Below are positions 36,169-45,579 of a stretch of DNA of 64,000 nucleotides, piece after piece. Origin of the DNA: Porphyromonas catoniae ATCC 51270 (GTDB lineage: Bacteria > Bacteroidota > Bacteroidia > Bacteroidales > Porphyromonadaceae); the NCBI RefSeq assembly GCF_000565015.1, contig NZ_JDFF01000009.1:1-64000 (forward strand). Reading direction: 5' to 3'. Both the position numbers and the translations under genes were made by a program. Position 1 is the first letter of the stretch. Every line of letters starts with the position of its first letter. Below the pieces are notes generated by a model. The model did not search any database. It was not told the DNA's origin and saw only the letters and a list, made by a program, of their open reading frames with translations.

Positions 36169-37575
36169 ATGAAATTAGGAAACCGACTCTCTAACAAGAT
36201 CTGCCCTGAGAACATGACCGTCGAGGAATGGCAGGTTGCACTACGCCGTGAGAATGCACGTGAAAGCGACTTCCAAGTTGATCACCTAGACAAGAACCGC
36301 ATCTGGGGTGATTACCTCGTCAGCAGTGGTACGGGACGCTATCGGGTTGCCTTCCGTGGCGTACAGAGTGACCGCAACTTCTGCTCCTGCCTAGACTTCC
36401 GTACCAATGGTCTAGGTACATGCAAACACCTAGAGGCCGTCACGCTCTACCTACAAGATCATGTCCCTGGGTACCCCTGGGCAGGACTGACCTACACACC
36501 TGAGTACACATCTATCTACGTAAGCTATAAGGGTGGTCGTAGCATCCGTGTCCGTATCGGCACAGCCTACCAAGCCGAGTACCAGCGTCTATTCGCCCAG
36601 TACTTCGATGAGGAGGGCGTCCTCCCCCCATCACAGTATATTCATCTCGAGTCCATCTGTCAGCAGGCTCAGGCAATATCAGCTTCGTTCCGCTGTTACG
36701 ACGATGTACACGAGTTTGCTACGGAATGCCTTCACCAGGAGCAGTGGAAGGCCGAGCTTCGAGCAACCTACCCAGAGAGAGCTATTCCTTGGAATAAGCA
36801 CACGATCGTAGAGGAGTTCTCCGCTGTTGAGCATCTACTCTATGATCTCTGCTACGAGGGCTATGGGTTCATTGTCGGGACGAGGCACCCTTTCTACATG
36901 CACCTCATTGCACGCCTCGTTGAGGAAGTATACCAAGGTGAGGAACAGAGAGAGAAGGGCTACGTCATTGTGAACAATGAGACAGATGTCCTCGTCTGGC
37001 AAGCCGTGCTCTTCGAGTATAGTGAGTACGTCCATCTCCCTGTGCAGGTGGTCTCACAGGAGCAATTCGTAAAGATCCAGATCCCTCAAGGTACGAAGTC
37101 TACCTTCGTCTATGTGCACGATGCAGATTGTCTGAAGGAGTGGAAGAATCCCGTTTCCCTTGCTCTGAAGAAGCTCGAAGTGAAGCATCTCTACATGCAT
37201 GTTGATACGCTGAACCACCTGACCCCCGTACAGCTCTCCTCAATCCTCCAGCATGTCAATCCCTTCATCATCGGGCCCTTCTACAAGTTCATCCACACAT
37301 ACCGCCCACTCTTCCCTCTCACAGAAGATGCGGAGCTCCTACCTCTGGAGATGAAGCCCTTCACCTTCTTTGCCACACAGCGCATACAAGCTGCTGTTGC
37401 CCTGCCAACGAGTGGTGACGAGCAGACAATCCGCATCCTCCCTGTGGATGACGAGCGTACACCTGAGCACAAAGTCAATAGGCTCTTCACGCTCTTTGCT
37501 GAGATCCTCGAAGACCCTGATGCTACGCTCCTCTTACGTACCAAGATCCTCTCGTTAACACAGCCCGACCACTAG
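36169..37575 (+). CDS. SWIM zinc-finger protein with degenerate SNF2-like lobe
   Basis: A 468-residue protein. The SWIM zinc ligands are intact: C72-x-C74 and C85-x-H87 (FCSCLDF...GTCKHLEAV). Residues about 210-380 line up with the first RecA lobe of SWIM-containing SNF2 helicases, but the ATPase motifs are lost: Walker A is replaced by VGTRHPFYMHL (236-246), motif II DEAQ by HDAD (317-320, VYVHDADCLKEW), motif III LTGTP by HVDT (344-347). The following NPFIIGPFYKFIH still resembles the SNF2 sequence. The second RecA lobe is absent. A dead helicase with a DNA- or protein-binding finger is the best reading. Confidence 0.7.
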   Translation: MKLGNRLSNKICPENMTVEEWQVALRRENARESDFQVDHLDKNRIWGDYLVSSGTGRYRVAFRGVQSDRNFCSCLDFRTNGLGTCKHLEAVTLYLQDHVPGYPWAGLTYTPEYTSIYVSYKGGRSIRVRIGTAYQAEYQRLFAQYFDEEGVLPPSQYIHLESICQQAQAISASFRCYDDVHEFATECLHQEQWKAELRATYPERAIPWNKHTIVEEFSAVEHLLYDLCYEGYGFIVGTRHPFYMHLIARLVEEVYQGEEQREKGYVIVNNETDVLVWQAVLFEYSEYVHLPVQVVSQEQFVKIQIPQGTKSTFVYVHDADCLKEWKNPVSLALKKLEVKHLYMHVDTLNHLTPVQLSSILQHVNPFIIGPFYKFIHTYRPLFPLTEDAELLPLEMKPFTFFATQRIQAAVALPTSGDEQTIRILPVDDERTPEHKVNRLFTLFAEILEDPDATLLLRTKILSLTQPDH

Positions 37576-37620
37576 CCTATTAGGGGTATTGAGGCTCATC
37601 CCTCAAGGGTGTTTTATACG

Positions 37621-37657
37621 ATTCCCCCACTTGTAGCCACTGCCACAAGTGGGGAAT
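37621..37657 (+). terminator. Hairpin after the SWIM gene
   Basis: ATTCCCC plus ACTTGT pairs with ACAAGT plus GGGGAAT, with one bulged C and a loop of about ten bases, about 45 bases past the SWIM gene stop. No U tail. Confidence 0.7.
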
Positions 37658-37860
37658 TCCTTTCATCTACCTGCCACCTTTACCTAGATTCAAGATCCGT
37701 ACAACCTCACCACTCCAAGAGGGAAAAACCAATACTCTCCAGAATAAAAGTGAGGGGAACATCTCAAACTAGGTCTAGCATAAAATATTTGATGTCTAAC
37801 CATCCAACACACTCCACTGGAAACAAGGGCATTAAAGGGGGCTACAATAGGGATACTAAG

Positions 37861-37967
37861 GACTTACCATAACTCGCTATGACGAGTTACTACAATTCAT
37901 CTCAACAACTTACCATAACTCGTTGAAACGACTTACCACAACTCATTACAACGAGTTACTATAACTC
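37861..37967. repeat. Five-unit palindrome array (family A, 23-bp pitch)
   Basis: Family A cores begin at 37861, 37884, 37907, 37930 and 37953, exactly 23 bases apart. Cores: GACTTACCATAACTC, GAGTTACTACAATTC, AACTTACCATAACTC, GACTTACCACAACTC and GAGTTACTATAACTC. It lies in the convergent gap between the SWIM gene and uvrD. The rest of 37658-38126 shows no gene. Confidence 0.9.
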
Positions 37968-38126
37968 TTTCTCTCCCTCTCCCCTACCCTTCTATATCTC
38001 TATCTTTCAACTTATTACAAAGTAGACCAAATACACTCAATCATTCTATTAAGGAAGTCATACTATAGCCCCATCCTCCTTCTTCGCCTTAGTAAGCCCA
38101 CCCAAATAGAAATATATTGGGTAGCA

Positions 38127-38180
38127 AAAGCAAACATCGCCTCGACAGCTCAGATGAGCTGTCGAGGCGATGTTTGCTTT
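38127..38180. terminator. 25-bp perfect hairpin downstream of uvrD
   Basis: AAAGCAAACATCGCCTCGAC and the next five bases pair perfectly with the mirror arm ending GATGTTTGCTTT; the loop is four bases (AGAT). It lies about 100 bases past the uvrD stop, so it probably ends the T9SS-uvrD operon. It could also terminate plus-strand transcription. Confidence 0.85.
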
Positions 38181-38282
38181 GTATTCAACGCTTAACTTGC
38201 TTGAACGACTTATGTCTCCATTATTGATCAAGCACGAGAAGAGGATGAGCATTCCCCCAAGTACATGCCAATAGATATGGAA

Positions 38283-40601
38283 TCAGTCTAGGATCTGCAA
38301 CTGAGCAAAACGAAGCAGGAGCTTCTTTGTATCACCAGTATCGAAGGCTACTAGGGCTTTTGCATTATCTCCTTCGCCCTCCAGCTCCATGACCTCACCC
38401 TCCCCAAAGCGTTTATGCAAGATGCGTGTCCCTATACGCAGGTCACCAATAGCCGAATGCTTCACCTCTGGTTCATCTCCCCTTCGTTGGATGAGGACCC
38501 GGCGAGCAGGCTTCTCCTTAGGCAGGAAGCTCGGTACAGAACTAAAGTCCTCTGGTAGCTGCTCACTCACCTTACCTCGAGTCCCACCTCGCCTCCATGA
38601 AGGCACCTCAGAGAAGCCATGGGAAGAGACGAAATGAACCAAATCCTCAGGCAACTCACGCAGGAAACGGCTAGGACGGCTGAACTCCATGTGACCATTG
38701 CGGAAACGCTCTCGGGCATAGCTCACTCGGCAGGTCTTCTCCGCTCGAGTCAATGCTACGTAGAAGAGCCGTCGCTCCTCCTCTAGCTCACGTCCCGTAT
38801 TGCTCATTGAAGAAGGGAACAGGTCTTCCTCAAGCCCTAGGATAAAAACGTGGGGAAATTCTAATCCCTTCGAGGCATGGATTGTCATCAACGTCACAGC
38901 CTCCTCTCCCTCACCCTGAGTATCTTGGTCTGTCAATAGAGCGACCTCAGCAACATAGGAGGCTAATGAAGGTTTCGTATCAACTTCGAGACAAGACTCT
39001 ATGTACTCCTCAATCCCAGAGAGCAGTTCCTGTAGGTTCTCGAGCCTTGCCTTCCCCTCTATGCTTGTGTCACTCTTGAGGTCAGCGAGAATGCCCGTAT
39101 CACGAATAATCCGCTCAGCGACATCATAGAGGTCCTCCGACTCCTGATTATAAGCACGTAGCTCGTCAAGTAGCGCGGCGAAGGCTTGTAGCTTGGCAGC
39201 TGTAGCCTTGTTTACCTCGACCTCATAACCCTGTGGGTCACGTAGCACATGGATAATGGAGACGGCATGACGTACGGAGGCTGCTCGGACTCGTTGCACA
39301 GTTGTATCACCGATACTTCGCTTGGGGTAGTTGATGATGCGCAATAAGGCTTCGTCGTCCTGCTCGTTAACGAGTGTACGAAAGTAGGCAACGACATCCA
39401 TAATCTCTTTGTGATCAAAGAAGGAGCGACCACCGTAAATACGAAAGGGGATAGAGAGGCGACGAAAGACCTGCTCCAGCGTACGACTCTGTGCGTTCGT
39501 ACGATACAGGAGGGCTATATCTTCATAGCTAGCCCCTTGTCTCTGGTGTAAGAGCTGTATCTCCTCTCCTGCCCAGAGAGCCTCGAGGTCGCCCGAGAGT
39601 GCCTCGTGCACCTGAATAGGCTCCCCGACGGCCTCCTCGGAGAAGACCTGCTTGGGGATCTGGTACTCGTTGTGGGCGATGATGCTCCCAGCGGCAGAGA
39701 CGATGGTTTGGGTGGAGCGGTAGTTGCGCTCGAGCTTGAAGACCTTGGTAGAGGGGAAGGTCTTCTCGAAGTTGAGGATATTATCTAGGTTAGCACCTCT
39801 GAAAGAGTAGATGCTCTGTGCATCGTCACCGACGACGAAGATAGCGCCCTTCTCCTGCATGAGTTGCTTGGCGACCATATACTGGGCGAAGTTCGTATCC
39901 TGATACTCGTCGATGAGGAGGTAGTCGATACGCTCCTGCCACTCCTTGAGGACCTCGGGATGCTGACGGAAGAGGATATTGATCTGTAGGAGTAGGTCAT
40001 CGAAGTCCATCGCATTGCTTTGCCTTAGCTCGTCCCAGTAGAGGCGGTAGATCTCGGCTATGCGGGGTAGTCCACTCTTGGCATCATACTTCACGAGTTC
40101 GCCATAGGAGGCATAGGCGTCGGGGGTGAGTAGCCTATTCTTGGCCGAGGAGATACGGCTGTGGATGAGGTTGGGTTTGTAGACCTTATCATCGAGTCCC
40201 AGCCGCTTCACGATTGCCTTGATACAGCTACGACTATCATTGGTATTATAGACTGAGAAGGTCGGGGTATAGCCCAGGAGCGAAGCATGTAGGCGCAGGA
40301 TACTGAGGAAGACCGAGTGGAACGTCCCCATACGTATCTGTCGTGCTACGGAGCCTGCTCGCTCGCTGATACGCTGACGCATCTCCCGAGCAGCCTTGTT
40401 GGTGAAGGTCAGCGCCATCAGTCCCATCGGGTGGTAGCCACAGTCGAGTAGGTAGAGGAGCTTGTAGACGAGGACACGAGTCTTGCCACTACCTGCACCA
40501 GCGATGACGAGGGCGGGGCCATCGTTGTAGGTCACAGCGGCTCGCTGTGCCTCATTGAGCTCGGCGAGGTAGGGGAAGTCCAGCGGTGTAGTGCTAGGCA
40601 T
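38283..40601 (-). CDS. uvrD: UvrD/PcrA family DNA helicase
   Basis: A 772-residue superfamily 1A 3'-5' helicase. Q-motif FPYLAELNEAQRAAV, Walker A AGAGSGKT (34-41), motif II DEYQDTN, GDDAQSIYSFRGA, LERNYRST and the C-terminal VTLMTIHASKGLEFPHVF and YVALTRAEKTC. The C-terminal tail (RIGTRILHKRFGEGEVMELEG) is the RNA polymerase-binding Tudor-like element of PcrA/UvrD. It starts 33 bases after the porN stop, on the same strand, so it may be the last gene of the secretion operon. Confidence 0.95.
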   Translation of the reverse strand: MPSTTPLDFPYLAELNEAQRAAVTYNDGPALVIAGAGSGKTRVLVYKLLYLLDCGYHPMGLMALTFTNKAAREMRQRISERAGSVARQIRMGTFHSVFLSILRLHASLLGYTPTFSVYNTNDSRSCIKAIVKRLGLDDKVYKPNLIHSRISSAKNRLLTPDAYASYGELVKYDAKSGLPRIAEIYRLYWDELRQSNAMDFDDLLLQINILFRQHPEVLKEWQERIDYLLIDEYQDTNFAQYMVAKQLMQEKGAIFVVGDDAQSIYSFRGANLDNILNFEKTFPSTKVFKLERNYRSTQTIVSAAGSIIAHNEYQIPKQVFSEEAVGEPIQVHEALSGDLEALWAGEEIQLLHQRQGASYEDIALLYRTNAQSRTLEQVFRRLSIPFRIYGGRSFFDHKEIMDVVAYFRTLVNEQDDEALLRIINYPKRSIGDTTVQRVRAASVRHAVSIIHVLRDPQGYEVEVNKATAAKLQAFAALLDELRAYNQESEDLYDVAERIIRDTGILADLKSDTSIEGKARLENLQELLSGIEEYIESCLEVDTKPSLASYVAEVALLTDQDTQGEGEEAVTLMTIHASKGLEFPHVFILGLEEDLFPSSMSNTGRELEEERRLFYVALTRAEKTCRVSYARERFRNGHMEFSRPSRFLRELPEDLVHFVSSHGFSEVPSWRRGGTRGKVSEQLPEDFSSVPSFLPKEKPARRVLIQRRGDEPEVKHSAIGDLRIGTRILHKRFGEGEVMELEGEGDNAKALVAFDTGDTKKLLLRFAQLQILD

Positions 40602-40633
40602 GTATCTGATGAGATGGATATGTGGTGGAGGGC

Positions 40634-41641
40634 TTAGCCTCGGTCACGGATGGAGCGTGTCGTGGAGCGTCCACCTTTGGAGGACTTGGAGCTGGGTGAA
40701 GCCTTCGGTGTAGGTACCTTCTTTGCCTTTTGGGTAGAGGGACGATGCTTTAGGGTGCTATCGGGGAGGAAGAGACGAGAGCCGAAGGCCTTTAGTTCGT
40801 CCTCGATACGTGTCTGTTCCTTCTTCAGGTCCTCAGCGGAGGTGGAGGACTGCACGAGACTACGCCCGAGGAGATGGTCTGCTCTGACAATCTCGCCCTC
40901 ATAGAGGTGTAGGGTGAAGAAGTCATCTAGCGAAGCACGCTTAGCTGCATTCTGCTTGGATAGAGGGATGAGCTGATCACTTAGGTAGGGCTGTAGAGCT
41001 TCGTACTCAACCCAGAAGAGGGGCATATTCACAGCACCATAGTCCCCGACAGTGGAGAGGATAGGGCAGAGGGCGAGCACGAGTCGGTCGTAGGTAGAGG
41101 TCGCTTCGTCGAAGAGGTAGGCTTCCTTGAGGTAGTAGCTCTTGACCTCGGTGGTGGGGAGGTCACTGGGCTGGATGGTGAGCACTTCCTTTGCGCCCTT
41201 GCCCTCGACCTTGTAGGGGATATGGAAGCGATCTAGGAAGTCTCGGTAGGGGAGTAGGTGCGCTTCGTCGAGCTGCTCCTCACCATCCAGGTATTCATAG
41301 ACCCGTAGCTTGCCTGACTGATAGAGCTGGCAGATCTGTGCGAAGAGGTTCGCACGTGTCGGGGTCGTGACCTCGGGATAGTAGAGGGGGGCGTTAGCAG
41401 GAGTAGTGAGGTCGATTAGACGATAGACACTGCGTAGCCATGAGGCAGACTGGAGAGCATTAGCTATACGTCCCTCTTCGTGAACGAAGGTGCGGGAGGT
41501 AGAGGGCTGAGCCTTCGGAGTCTCGAGTGTCGCCCTTGCACCCTTGCGTACTACTGGGGTGCTGGGTGTGGAGACCTGTGCCCAGAGGGGGGTAAGGGTG
41601 AGGAGGTATAGCGAGAGGAGGGTGAGGAGTATCTTCTTCAT
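40634..41641 (-). CDS. porN: Type IX secretion component PorN/GldN
   Basis: A 335-residue periplasmic protein, signal peptide ending LWAQ (mature Gln1). The body has GRIANALQSASWLRSVYRLIDL, PLYYPEVTTPT, NLFAQICQLYQSGKLRVYEYLDG and NMPLFWVEYEALQPYLS, matching the GldN/PorN family. PorN forms the periplasmic ring with PorK in the T9SS core. The chosen start is the ATG at 41641 (MKKILLTLL); an in-frame codon at 41665 would disrupt the signal peptide. C-terminal residues are basic and Ser/Thr-rich. Confidence 0.92.
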   Translation of the reverse strand: MKKILLTLLSLYLLTLTPLWAQVSTPSTPVVRKGARATLETPKAQPSTSRTFVHEEGRIANALQSASWLRSVYRLIDLTTPANAPLYYPEVTTPTRANLFAQICQLYQSGKLRVYEYLDGEEQLDEAHLLPYRDFLDRFHIPYKVEGKGAKEVLTIQPSDLPTTEVKSYYLKEAYLFDEATSTYDRLVLALCPILSTVGDYGAVNMPLFWVEYEALQPYLSDQLIPLSKQNAAKRASLDDFFTLHLYEGEIVRADHLLGRSLVQSSTSAEDLKKEQTRIEDELKAFGSRLFLPDSTLKHRPSTQKAKKVPTPKASPSSKSSKGGRSTTRSIRDRG

Positions 41642-41665
41642 ATTCGTTCGTCCTGAGGAGGACAT

Positions 41666-43210
41666 TTAGCCGATGATGAGCTCTAGGGAGGGGAGCTTGC
41701 GCTCGATGCCATCAGGGCCACGAGCGATGATGTCTGATATGTAGAGACGCTTCCCACGGGGAGCGGTCTGTATCTGTCGGATCTGTCGGGGCGAGAAGGT
41801 CGCTCCACTAGAGACCTCGGGGATGGCATTGCCCATAGAGTCAAAGGCAATGAGCTGGAAGCGTACGACCGTGTAGCTAATATCTAGGAAGGAGTCGTCG
41901 ATGGCTGCACGCACTCCGCCTGCTGCGAGCAGTGCCTGCTTGGCTATCCGTCCACCTCGGAAGCGACTCTCTCCCCCCTCGGCGAGGGCTATATAGGGAG
42001 AGGGATCGGGTAGGCGGCGCACTCGTAGCTTAGTCTGTGTGATGAGGCTTGTCTTGCCACCCTCACCTCGTGCAGAGACGGAGATAGTAACCTCACCTAG
42101 CTGGTTGGGATGAGCGACCCAGAGCTCTCCTCGGCGGGTAAGCGTACCACTGCTGATAGAGGCTGTGAGGTCTTGGGGGGCGATGCCTGGGACAGCTATC
42201 TTGATCGGGTTGTCTATACCGGAGTAGAGGACGTTCATCATCACAGGGGCGATAGTCGCCGTCCGCTCAATGACGGTGTAGTTTGTCGCAAAGGGAAGGC
42301 GCTCCGTGGAGCCGTCCCCTCGGTCTGCCTCTACATAACCCTCTACGGGGAAGGTACCCGTCCTAGGGGTAGGTAATGAGAGCTGTCCCCTGAGTGTCGG
42401 AGAGAGAGGAGCACCATTGACCACGATGTGGGGCTGTCTCGTCGTATCTGTACTGCTGAGGACGATACGTGCTCGGTAGGGCTCACCACTGAGTACGATC
42501 CTGCTGTCGGGGATTACCTGAGCGGTGAGTAGGCTGAGGCGGTAGTCATGGGCATCGATGCCCTGGAGGAGTTCGGTGAGCCCTTCGTCCTCGGTATGGC
42601 GGATGTTGCTCTGTAGGTGGGATAGGAGGGTGAGGGCAGCTATGGCAGGCATGTTCTCGAAGTTTGCACTCTCCCAGCTCTGGCCACCTCTTCCATCCTT
42701 CGTCGCTAGTCGTGCTGTGATCTGAGCCGATCGAGGGCTACCACCTAGTAGCTCTGTGACCCAAGTGCGGTACTGCTCTAGGCGCTTCCTTAGCTCCTTA
42801 GCTCGTGGGTGAAGGGGGGAGAGCATCACGACGGACGAAGCCGATAGGTCATCTAGGTGACGAAGTGCATCTGCCCGCCCCTCTCGTCCGTCAGCCTCCT
42901 GAGCGATGAGCTCCTTGAGACTCTGGATGTAGTGGTATAGGGAGTCGGAGCGTAGGCGTAGCTCCTCACTGCGCTGTCGCCAAGCGGAGACCTTATCGGG
43001 GTTCGCCTGATAGGCATGGTCCATATCTTGGCTTAGAGCCTTGTTGCGCTGCTCCGTAGTGGATATGGTCTGCTGTAGCTCTCCCTCTACCTGAGAGATG
43101 CCATCGAGTACCTCAGGGGATACATTGAGCGCCATCATAGCGATGAAGACAATGTACATGAGGTTGATCATACGCTGTCTATTGGGATTGCCCCTGCTGC
43201 CTACAGCCAT
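41666..43210 (-). CDS. porM: Type IX secretion component PorM/GldM
   Basis: A 514-residue inner membrane protein with one N-terminal helix (about 13-29, RQRMINLMYIVFIAMMALNV) followed by a large periplasmic region. GldM-type segments PEVLDGI, KDGRGGQSWESANFENMPAIAAL and the C-terminal PRGKRLYISDIIARGPDG are present. With PorL it forms the proton-driven motor of the system; the N-terminal sequence with Glu near the helix is typical. It lies four bases after porL. Confidence 0.93.
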   Translation of the reverse strand: MAVGSRGNPNRQRMINLMYIVFIAMMALNVSPEVLDGISQVEGELQQTISTTEQRNKALSQDMDHAYQANPDKVSAWRQRSEELRLRSDSLYHYIQSLKELIAQEADGREGRADALRHLDDLSASSVVMLSPLHPRAKELRKRLEQYRTWVTELLGGSPRSAQITARLATKDGRGGQSWESANFENMPAIAALTLLSHLQSNIRHTEDEGLTELLQGIDAHDYRLSLLTAQVIPDSRIVLSGEPYRARIVLSSTDTTRQPHIVVNGAPLSPTLRGQLSLPTPRTGTFPVEGYVEADRGDGSTERLPFATNYTVIERTATIAPVMMNVLYSGIDNPIKIAVPGIAPQDLTASISSGTLTRRGELWVAHPNQLGEVTISVSARGEGGKTSLITQTKLRVRRLPDPSPYIALAEGGESRFRGGRIAKQALLAAGGVRAAIDDSFLDISYTVVRFQLIAFDSMGNAIPEVSSGATFSPRQIRQIQTAPRGKRLYISDIIARGPDGIERKLPSLELIIG

Positions 43211-43214
43211 ATCC

Positions 43215-44099
43215 TTAGCGTGCTATGTGGTCGTCTTGATCGGTGGGAGAGGCGGTGTAGGGAGTATGCGGTGCGCCCGGAGTGGTCATATTCACCGTGA
43301 GGGCTCGGAGCAGGCGTGCATATACGTCATTGAGCTGGGTGAGCTGCTGGGTAAGGTGTGCGCTCTCCCTACCGAAGGCCTCGCTATCGGGTAGTCCCCC
43401 TTCGTACATCTTTCGGATGTGCTGGAGCCCCGAGTTAATACGATCGATAGTCTCTACTTGGCTACTGATGCTCTTGAGCTGTAGCTCATAGATGGCATTG
43501 AGCCCCGTGACGTTGCGGGCAAGGCTCTCCATCTCCCCGAGGTACTGGGTAGAGTGCTGGCTCATCTTGCTGTAGTCGAGCGCCATCAGTTCGTATCGCT
43601 TCGTCATCTCGCTAGATACTGATCCGATGCGTGCCAGCTGTGCAGCTGCCTCCCCGAGGCGGTCAATCGCCTCACGCAGGTGCTCCACTTCCTCTGAGGA
43701 TATCGTCTGCTGGCTGACTAGTGGCTGTGGACTCTGTGATGCGCATGTCTCGCTCTGGATAACTGGGGCACCCTGCTGGGCTCGCTGGATGAGAGCCTCT
43801 CTGCGTGAGATGGACTCGGAGAGGGGTACCTCCTCTGCTCCCCGAAGTTCGGGAAAGACAGCCTCCCAGTCATAGCTCTTCTCTGGGCGCTCAAAGCCTG
43901 AGATGAAGAAGACGACAAACTCTGTGAGCATACTGACCAGCAGTATCTCGTCACCATATCTAATATGTAGGAGCTTGAAGAGAGCCCCGAGGATCACGAA
44001 GGCAGCGCCCCAAGAGTAGAACCGATTGAGGATACGCCTACCTCGCTCACTGGCAAGGAACGTCTCTAGGCGGGAGAGCAGACGGGGATGTGCAGACAT
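43215..44099 (-). CDS. porL: Type IX secretion component PorL/GldL
   Basis: A 294-residue protein with two closely spaced membrane helices (about 29-46, GAAFVILGALFKLLHI, and 52-67, ILLVSMLTEFVVFFISGFE) and a long cytoplasmic, partly coiled-coil C-terminus. The family stator protein is usually 270-310 residues. The helix 2 glutamate expected for proton conduction is present (LTEF). It is 31 bases after porK. Confidence 0.93.
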   Translation of the reverse strand: MSAHPRLLSRLETFLASERGRRILNRFYSWGAAFVILGALFKLLHIRYGDEILLVSMLTEFVVFFISGFERPEKSYDWEAVFPELRGAEEVPLSESISRREALIQRAQQGAPVIQSETCASQSPQPLVSQQTISSEEVEHLREAIDRLGEAAAQLARIGSVSSEMTKRYELMALDYSKMSQHSTQYLGEMESLARNVTGLNAIYELQLKSISSQVETIDRINSGLQHIRKMYEGGLPDSEAFGRESAHLTQQLTQLNDVYARLLRALTVNMTTPGAPHTPYTASPTDQDDHIAR

Positions 44100-44130
44100 A
44101 TTCAGTAGCTATATCGGGTAGTGGTTGTAT

Positions 44131-45564
44131 TTACTTGGCGAACTCCACGGCGGAGCGTACACAGCGGAAGCCGATGTACGAATGAGCCTCACTCTGTGCT
44201 GCTCGGCTGCGGTTATTGGCCTGTATGTAGCGGGCTATATCCTTCCATGAGCCCCCCTTGATGACCTTCATCGTGCGACTGATGGGATCCTTGAAGTCTA
44301 CATGGCCACGTAGCTCGGGATTGACATCGTTCACCTTGCGTAGGCCAGAGGCACTCCACGAGGTGCTCGTCCACTCAGCTACATTACCTGCCATATCATA
44401 CAGCCCGAAGTCATTGGGGGGATAGGAGGAGACACGTGCCGTGATGAGGTGCTTGTCTGCAGTGTAGTTCCCATCGCCGGGCTTGAAGTTGCCTAGTAGG
44501 CAACCCTTAGGGGCACGAAGATCCTCCGAGCTCCAGGGATACAACAGACTATCTACCCCCATACGGGCGGCGTACTCCCACTCGGCCTCTGTCGGCAGAC
44601 GAAACTCCTCCACGACCTGCCCCTCGGGGAGCTTCAGGCCAGCACGGTAGGTAGCTGTGCGCCAAGCGCAGTAGGCATCTGCCTGCTCCCAGGTCACGCC
44701 GACGACGGGGTAGTCGTCGTAGCCGGGATGGCTGAAGTAGCGGGTGGTGTAGATCTCATTGCGGGAGTTGGGGAAGTCATTAACCCAAACCGTCTCATCG
44801 GGTAGGACAGGGACTATGTAGGTGCTGAGGAAGTCGTATTCGCTCGTCAGCGGACGGGTGATCGTCTCACGGACGATCTTGCCCGTAGCATCTAGGTAGG
44901 CTGTGTCCTTGGTAATCAAGACGGGGGCGTTAGGCGAAGGCGTCCACTCTGGGTTGGTCTGAGCATGACGTAGCCTATTGCGCCATAGGGCTGCTGCCCG
45001 ATGGTCGTACCGCTCGTAGCGGTAGTTGAGCTGTGCAGGATCTAGCTTGCGCTCTCCTGTGATGGGATTGGTGTAGTAGAGGCTTTGTAGGGCACGAAGC
45101 TCTTCGTCCGAAGCACGCTTCTCCGAGGGGATCGGGCGAGACCAGTCGAGTCGTGGGGAGATGGGCTCACCATACTTGTCCTCGGTGATTTTGTAGCTCT
45201 CATCACCTCCGTAGGCTGGGTCGGCTAGTCGCTCTCGTAGGATCGAGTCTCTTACGTAGTAGACGAACTGGCGGTACTGGGCATTGGTCACCTCGGTACG
45301 ATCCATCCAGAAGGCATCTACCGAGACCCCACGTGAGTGTGCGGGATCACCCCATAGGCTGTCTGGTCGCCGCTCTCCCATGTGGATGTGTCCCCGAGGG
45401 ATGAGTACCATGCCGTGTGGTGCAGGTTCATTCCACGAAGCCAGACGCGCCACTGTCGCATCGCCTCCCACCGCTCGCCGTGAAGAGCCACAAGAGAAGG
45501 CAAAGACACAGAGTGGCACAGCTACCATAAGGCGCAGAAGTTGCATAGGGATCATCCTCTTCAT
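44131..45564 (-). CDS. porK: Type IX secretion lipoprotein PorK/GldK
   Basis: A 477-residue lipoprotein (Cys25 of AFSC). It has a sulfatase-modifying-factor (FGE-sulfatase) fold: HGMVLIPRGHIHMGERR, FWMDRTEVTNAQYRQFV, FRLPTEAEWEYAARMG, GLYDMAGNVAEWTS, VIKGGSW, IGFRCVR. As in other PorK/GldK proteins it serves as an outer membrane ring subunit, not an enzyme. It lies 15 bases after porP. Confidence 0.94.
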   Translation of the reverse strand: MKRMIPMQLLRLMVAVPLCVFAFSCGSSRRAVGGDATVARLASWNEPAPHGMVLIPRGHIHMGERRPDSLWGDPAHSRGVSVDAFWMDRTEVTNAQYRQFVYYVRDSILRERLADPAYGGDESYKITEDKYGEPISPRLDWSRPIPSEKRASDEELRALQSLYYTNPITGERKLDPAQLNYRYERYDHRAAALWRNRLRHAQTNPEWTPSPNAPVLITKDTAYLDATGKIVRETITRPLTSEYDFLSTYIVPVLPDETVWVNDFPNSRNEIYTTRYFSHPGYDDYPVVGVTWEQADAYCAWRTATYRAGLKLPEGQVVEEFRLPTEAEWEYAARMGVDSLLYPWSSEDLRAPKGCLLGNFKPGDGNYTADKHLITARVSSYPPNDFGLYDMAGNVAEWTSTSWSASGLRKVNDVNPELRGHVDFKDPISRTMKVIKGGSWKDIARYIQANNRSRAAQSEAHSYIGFRCVRSAVEFAK

Positions 45565-45579
45565 CTCGTACTATTTTGG

